From the NCBI GenBank assembly GCA_045806525.1, contig JBJMJD010000092.1, positions 1 through 41,810 on the forward strand: a DNA stretch of 41,810 nucleotides, in the 5' to 3' direction. The notes under the pieces were generated by a model that saw nothing but the letters and a program-made list of their open reading frames with translations, did not search any database and was not told the DNA's origin. The DNA comes from JAICYJ01 sp045806525. Lineage in GTDB: Bacteria; Actinomycetota; Thermoleophilia; Gaiellales; JAICJC01. Positions 39,004 to 41,810 of the stretch are shown here, piece by piece; position 1 is the first letter of the stretch, and each line of letters starts with the position of its first letter. Position numbers and translations under genes: made by a program.

Positions 39004-40314
39004 GTGGAAGCCGCGAAACTGACGGACGCGCAGCGCGTCGACTACTCGATGACGGCCGGGGAGGCCCTGCCGGTGGCGGTTCGCGCCGCCGGCTGCCGGA
39101 TCGAGACGGCAGACGGGCGCAGCTACCTGGACGCGTGCGGCGGTGCCATGGTGATGCTGCTCGGCCACTGCCATCCGCGCGTCGTCGAAGCGCTCGCCCG
39201 CCAGTCGCAGCAGCTTAACTTCACCTACCGCTTCTCGTTCCGCAACGAGCCGATGCTGGAGCTGGCCGAGCGCATCGCCGGCCACGCGCCCGGCGACCTC
39301 GAGTGGTCGTTCTTCAACTCCTCCGGCTCCGAGGCCAACGAGTCGGCGATGCACCTCGCCGTCCTCTACTGGGAGCTGATGGGCAAGCCGGCGAAGATCG
39401 AGTTCCTGTCGCGCGTCACCTCCTACCACGGCTCCACCCTGGGTGCCCTGTCGCTGTCCGGATCGCGCTGGCGCGCCCCCTTCGAGTCGCTGCTGCACAA
39501 GTACGCCGCCGTCCCCAATGCCGAGACCGCCGAGCAAGGTGCCGCCGAGCTGGAGGCTGCCATCCTCAGCCGTGGCGCCGATCACGTCGCCGCATTCATC
39601 GTCGAGCCGGTGACCGGCTCATCGGGCGCCGCCGTCGACCTGCCGCCCGGCTACCTGCGCGCCGTCCGCGACGTCTGCGACCGCCACCAGGTGCTGCTCG
39701 TGGCCGACGAGATCATCACCGGCTTCGGCCGCACCGGGCGCTGGTTCGGCGTCGAGCACCACGACGCCGTGCCCGACGTGATCACCTTCGGCAAGGGCAT
39801 CGGCGGCGGCGTGCTGCCGCTGTCGGGGATGATCGCGACCCGCGCCATCCGCGAGGTCGTGGGTGGTGCACCCAACGGCTTCTCGTACGGGCACACGTTC
39901 TCCGGCTATCCGCTCGGCTGCGCCGTGGGGTGCGCGGTGATCGACACGATCGAGCAGGAAGACCTGGTGGCCGAGGCTGACCGCAAGGGCGCGGCGATCC
40001 GCTCGCAGCTGGAGCAGATGGCCGCGCGTCACCCGCTCATGTACGGGCTGCGCGGCCAGGGGCTGCTGCAGGGCATCGAGCTGCGCCATCCGGACAGCGG
40101 CGACCGCTTCGCCGCGTCCCAGCGGATCACCGGGAAGGTCACGGCCGCCGCCCGCGATCGCGGCCTGATGATCTACCCGTGCCCGACGCCGATACTGAAC
40201 CAGCACATGGACGCGGTGATGCTGGCCCCGCCGCTGATCATCTCGGATGGTGAGGTGGCCGAGATGCTGGGCCTGCTCGAGGAATCCGTGGCCGCGGTCG
40301 AAGCCACCCTCTAG
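39004..40314 (+). CDS. Class III (omega) aminotransferase
   Basis: 436 residues from GTG 39004. Fold type I PLP enzyme: substrate loop DACGGAMVMLLGHCHPRVVEA near residue 42, PLP phosphate-binding NSSGSEANESAMHLA, SYHGSTLGALSLSG, the cofactor Asp in LLVADEIITGFGRTGRWFG and the Schiff-base lysine in TFGKGIGGG (Lys264). These enzymes transaminate omega-amino acids, diamines, taurine, beta-alanine or similar. A neighbouring ThDP enzyme could act on the resulting aldehyde or keto acid, but the substrate is not determinable here. The TACAAT box 7 nt upstream supports the GTG start. Confidence 0.93.
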   Translation: MEAAKLTDAQRVDYSMTAGEALPVAVRAAGCRIETADGRSYLDACGGAMVMLLGHCHPRVVEALARQSQQLNFTYRFSFRNEPMLELAERIAGHAPGDLEWSFFNSSGSEANESAMHLAVLYWELMGKPAKIEFLSRVTSYHGSTLGALSLSGSRWRAPFESLLHKYAAVPNAETAEQGAAELEAAILSRGADHVAAFIVEPVTGSSGAAVDLPPGYLRAVRDVCDRHQVLLVADEIITGFGRTGRWFGVEHHDAVPDVITFGKGIGGGVLPLSGMIATRAIREVVGGAPNGFSYGHTFSGYPLGCAVGCAVIDTIEQEDLVAEADRKGAAIRSQLEQMAARHPLMYGLRGQGLLQGIELRHPDSGDRFAASQRITGKVTAAARDRGLMIYPCPTPILNQHMDAVMLAPPLIISDGEVAEMLGLLEESVAAVEATL

Positions 40315-40351
40315 CTGCCCTCGCCGATCCCGTGTCGTCCGCAGCGGCGGC

Positions 40352-40357
40352 TAGCAT
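40352..40357 (+). promoter_or_regulatory. -10 box of the MauE-MauD fusion gene
   Basis: TAGCAT ends 10 nt before ATG 40368. No ribosome binding site precedes the ATG, so a short-leader or leaderless transcript is implied. Confidence 0.45.
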
Positions 40358-40367
40358 CGCCGCTCGG

Positions 40368-41243
40368 ATGATGACCGTCCACGCACCGATTGGGGTCCTG
40401 CTCGGTGGGCTGTTCCTGGTCGCCGGCGTCGGCAAGCTGGCGCGCCGCGAGGCGTTCGTCCAGGCGCTGGCCGGCTACCGCCTGGCGCGCCCGCGGTGGC
40501 TGGTGGCGTGGATGGTGCCGGCAGCCGAGATCGCAGTGGGCGCGGCGCTGGTGGCCGGTCTGCCCGTCGCCGGCTGGGCGGCGCTGGCGCTGCTGGCGGT
40601 GTTCAGCCTCGCCCTCGGCATGGAGCTTGCCGCCGGAACGGCGCCGCCGGCCTGCGGCTGCCTGCCCGGCTCGCGTCCGCCCGGGCCGCTCAGCCTGATG
40701 CGAAACGCCCTGCTCGGGCTGGCGGCGGTGGCCGCCGCGCTGGGGCTGCATCCCGCGCTCGGGCGGGCGTTCTGGACGGTCAGCTACGTCGCCCTGTGGG
40801 CGGCGGTGCTGGGCCTGGCGGCGCTGGTGCTGGCGCTCTACCGCCAGGTCGGCGTCCTGCATCTGCGGCTGGGGCCGGGCCACGCCTTCGAGCACGAAGC
40901 CGAGGGGCTGCCCCTGGGCGAGCCGGCCCCCGACGGCATGGCGGCGCGGCTGGTGGTGTTCACGTCCCGCGACTGCCCGATCTGCGCGCAGATCGTGCCC
41001 GGCCTGCGGGCGCTTGCCTCGGACCACGCGATCGCGGTCGAGCGCGTCCGCTACGAGGACGACCGCGGCCGGGAGCTGTACGAGCAGTTCCTGGTGCCGG
41101 GGACGCCCTACGCCGTGTACGTGGACGCCGCGGGGTACGTGCGCGCCAAGGGCACCATCAACACCCTGGAGCAGCTCGAGGGCATGGTCGTGAGCGGCCG
41201 CGTTCGCGAACGCGAGCAGCTGGTGGGCGACCGTGCTGCCTGA
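40368..41243 (+). CDS. Fused MauE-like membrane protein and MauD-like thioredoxin-fold protein
   Basis: 291 residues from ATG 40368 (ATG 40371 equally possible). Residues 1-130 are the MauE/DoxX-like part: four helices, GKLARREAFVQALAGYRL after the first, and a conserved CGC (Cys96, Cys98) in the loop PACGCLPG. A linking helix (about 136-158) is followed by a MauD-like thioredoxin-fold domain with FTSRDCPICAQI (Cys203, Cys206) and GTPYAVYVD, carrying the cis-Pro. In methylamine dehydrogenase operons MauE and MauD are separate proteins needed to make the disulfide-rich light chain; here they are one polypeptide, probably a membrane disulfide isomerase or oxidase for the MauA-like gene that overlaps it by 11 bp. 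Confidence 0.85.
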   Translation: MMTVHAPIGVLLGGLFLVAGVGKLARREAFVQALAGYRLARPRWLVAWMVPAAEIAVGAALVAGLPVAGWAALALLAVFSLALGMELAAGTAPPACGCLPGSRPPGPLSLMRNALLGLAAVAAALGLHPALGRAFWTVSYVALWAAVLGLAALVLALYRQVGVLHLRLGPGHAFEHEAEGLPLGEPAPDGMAARLVVFTSRDCPICAQIVPGLRALASDHAIAVERVRYEDDRGRELYEQFLVPGTPYAVYVDAAGYVRAKGTINTLEQLEGMVVSGRVREREQLVGDRAA

Positions 41244-41810
41244 CGCGCGAACGCCCGCCGGCGAGCGCCTGGCCCGCCGCCTGGCATCCTCCCACACCCG
41301 CCGCGGCTTCCTCGGCCGCCTAGGCGCTGCCGCGCTGGCTGCGGTCTCGGGCCGCCTGGCCGCGAGCGCCGTGTCGCCCGACACCGCCGACGCCCGCTAC
41401 TACGGCTTCTGCGGCCACACCTACACGACGCACCACTGCCCGGGGCCGTACTTCCCGCCCCGCATCGATCGGCACGGCCGGCCGCTGAGGCCCAAGGACG
41501 GCCACCGGGTCGACAACCTCGGGCGGCTGGTGGATGCCGAGGGCTACGTCGTCAACGAGAGCGGCACCCGCCTGCGCGGCCCCACCGGCGATCTGCTGCC
41601 TCGCGCGCCCCGTACGCGCCTCTGTCAGGACTGGGTGCGCGAGCGCTACGGCCTGAACGACGCCCAGTTCGACGGCGGCTGGTATCGCTGCTGCGGCGGC
41701 ACCATCCGCAAGCTGGTCGACTGCTGCGCGCACACCAGGACCCGCATCAACGGCGACGCCGCCCTGGTCGGCTACTGCTACAACGGCCGCCGCGTGTTCT
41801 GCGTCCTCTA
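41233..41810 (+). CDS. Tat-exported MauA-like cysteine-rich protein, truncated by window end
   Basis: The frame is open from GTG 41233 to the last base (192 residues visible), 11 bp inside the previous gene. The N-terminus has a twin-arginine signal (TRRGFLGRLG, Arg23-Arg24) and a hydrophobic Ala-rich stretch. The mature region has nine or more cysteines, with CQDWV (Trp134), WYRCCGG and VDCC, which resemble the light chain of methylamine dehydrogenase around its first TTQ tryptophan. Where the light chain has its second TTQ tryptophan (WC), this protein appears to read YC (Tyr181-Cys182). A periplasm-side disulfide-rich subunit or relative is inferred; the C-terminal end and any heavy chain gene lie outside the window. 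Confidence 0.7.
   Translation, partial: MLPDARTPAGERLARRLASSHTRRGFLGRLGAAALAAVSGRLAASAVSPDTADARYYGFCGHTYTTHHCPGPYFPPRIDRHGRPLRPKDGHRVDNLGRLVDAEGYVVNESGTRLRGPTGDLLPRAPRTRLCQDWVRERYGLNDAQFDGGWYRCCGGTIRKLVDCCAHTRTRINGDAALVGYCYNGRRVFCVL

Noticed and set aside
38128..39585. 485-residue minus-strand ORF across the ThDP enzyme and aminotransferase genes
   Set aside because: It crosses two well-supported genes and reads as compositionally biased sequence with no motif.

Overview
The window is about 41.8 kb of very GC-rich, densely packed bacterial chromosome. Gene content points to an actinobacterium, most plausibly a deep-branching lineage such as Thermoleophilia. The supporting signs are GTG/TTG starts, a CBS-less GuaB3-type IMP dehydrogenase paralogue next to guaA, a DEDDh exonuclease fused to a UvrC-like GIY-YIG protein under a Gram-positive-type LexA box, CGAAC-N4-GTTCG, and many apparently leaderless genes with a TANNNT box 6-7 nt before the start codon. 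The taxonomic call is inference. No mobile element, prophage, CRISPR array, tRNA or rRNA was seen, so this is mostly a housekeeping region with a few accessory genes.

Layout. 1-1775: two tandem paralogues encoding small C-terminally anchored envelope proteins, each followed by a near-identical terminator, then another secreted protein. 1802-4803: murI-rph-rdgB and an APH-fold kinase. 4800-5672 (minus): YihY membrane protein. 5718-6860: roadblock-like protein, small membrane protein and pyrE. 6958-10185: HU protein, the SOS-box-preceded nuclease and pyrF. 10203-10529 (minus): small membrane protein. 10643-14487: PfkB sugar kinase (behind a small upstream ORF), then guaB3-guaA. 14494-17798 (minus): XdhC-like protein, metallophosphoesterase and a large secreted protein. 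17872-23017: degenerate HD-GYP protein, then rplM-rpsI-glmM-glmS. 23128-24417: DUF2254 membrane protein. 24492-29060 (mostly minus): YrdB-like protein, cyclic-nucleotide-binding-domain protein, site-2 protease with CBS domains, two tandem GNAT paralogues and an MBL-fold hydrolase. 29085-36289: acpS, a secreted beta-propeller-like protein, nnrE/nnrD, alr, CCA-type nucleotidyltransferase, methyltransferase and CorA. 36290-36617: a gene-free stretch with an array of CCGTGACGG-like repeats. 36618-41810: small conserved-looking minus gene, membrane-anchored cytochrome c, ThDP enzyme, class III aminotransferase, a MauE-MauD fusion and a truncated Tat-exported MauA-like protein.

How the genes connect. 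murI, glmM, glmS and alr supply cell-wall precursors; pyrE, pyrF, guaB3 and guaA serve nucleotide synthesis; rph, rdgB and the CCA enzyme handle RNA maturation and nucleotide sanitation. The most unusual signals are the roughly 11-bp-phased repeat array after corA, the MauE-MauD fusion with a MauA-like partner that seems to lack one of the two TTQ tryptophans, the perfect SOS box over the start of the nuclease gene, the HD-GYP protein that has lost most of its metal ligands, a terminator-like hairpin in the guaB3 leader, a T-box-like 14-mer, and the repeated leaderless promoter layout, including back-to-back overlapping -10 boxes between the MBL gene and acpS. All functional statements rest on motif reading only; no database search was possible.
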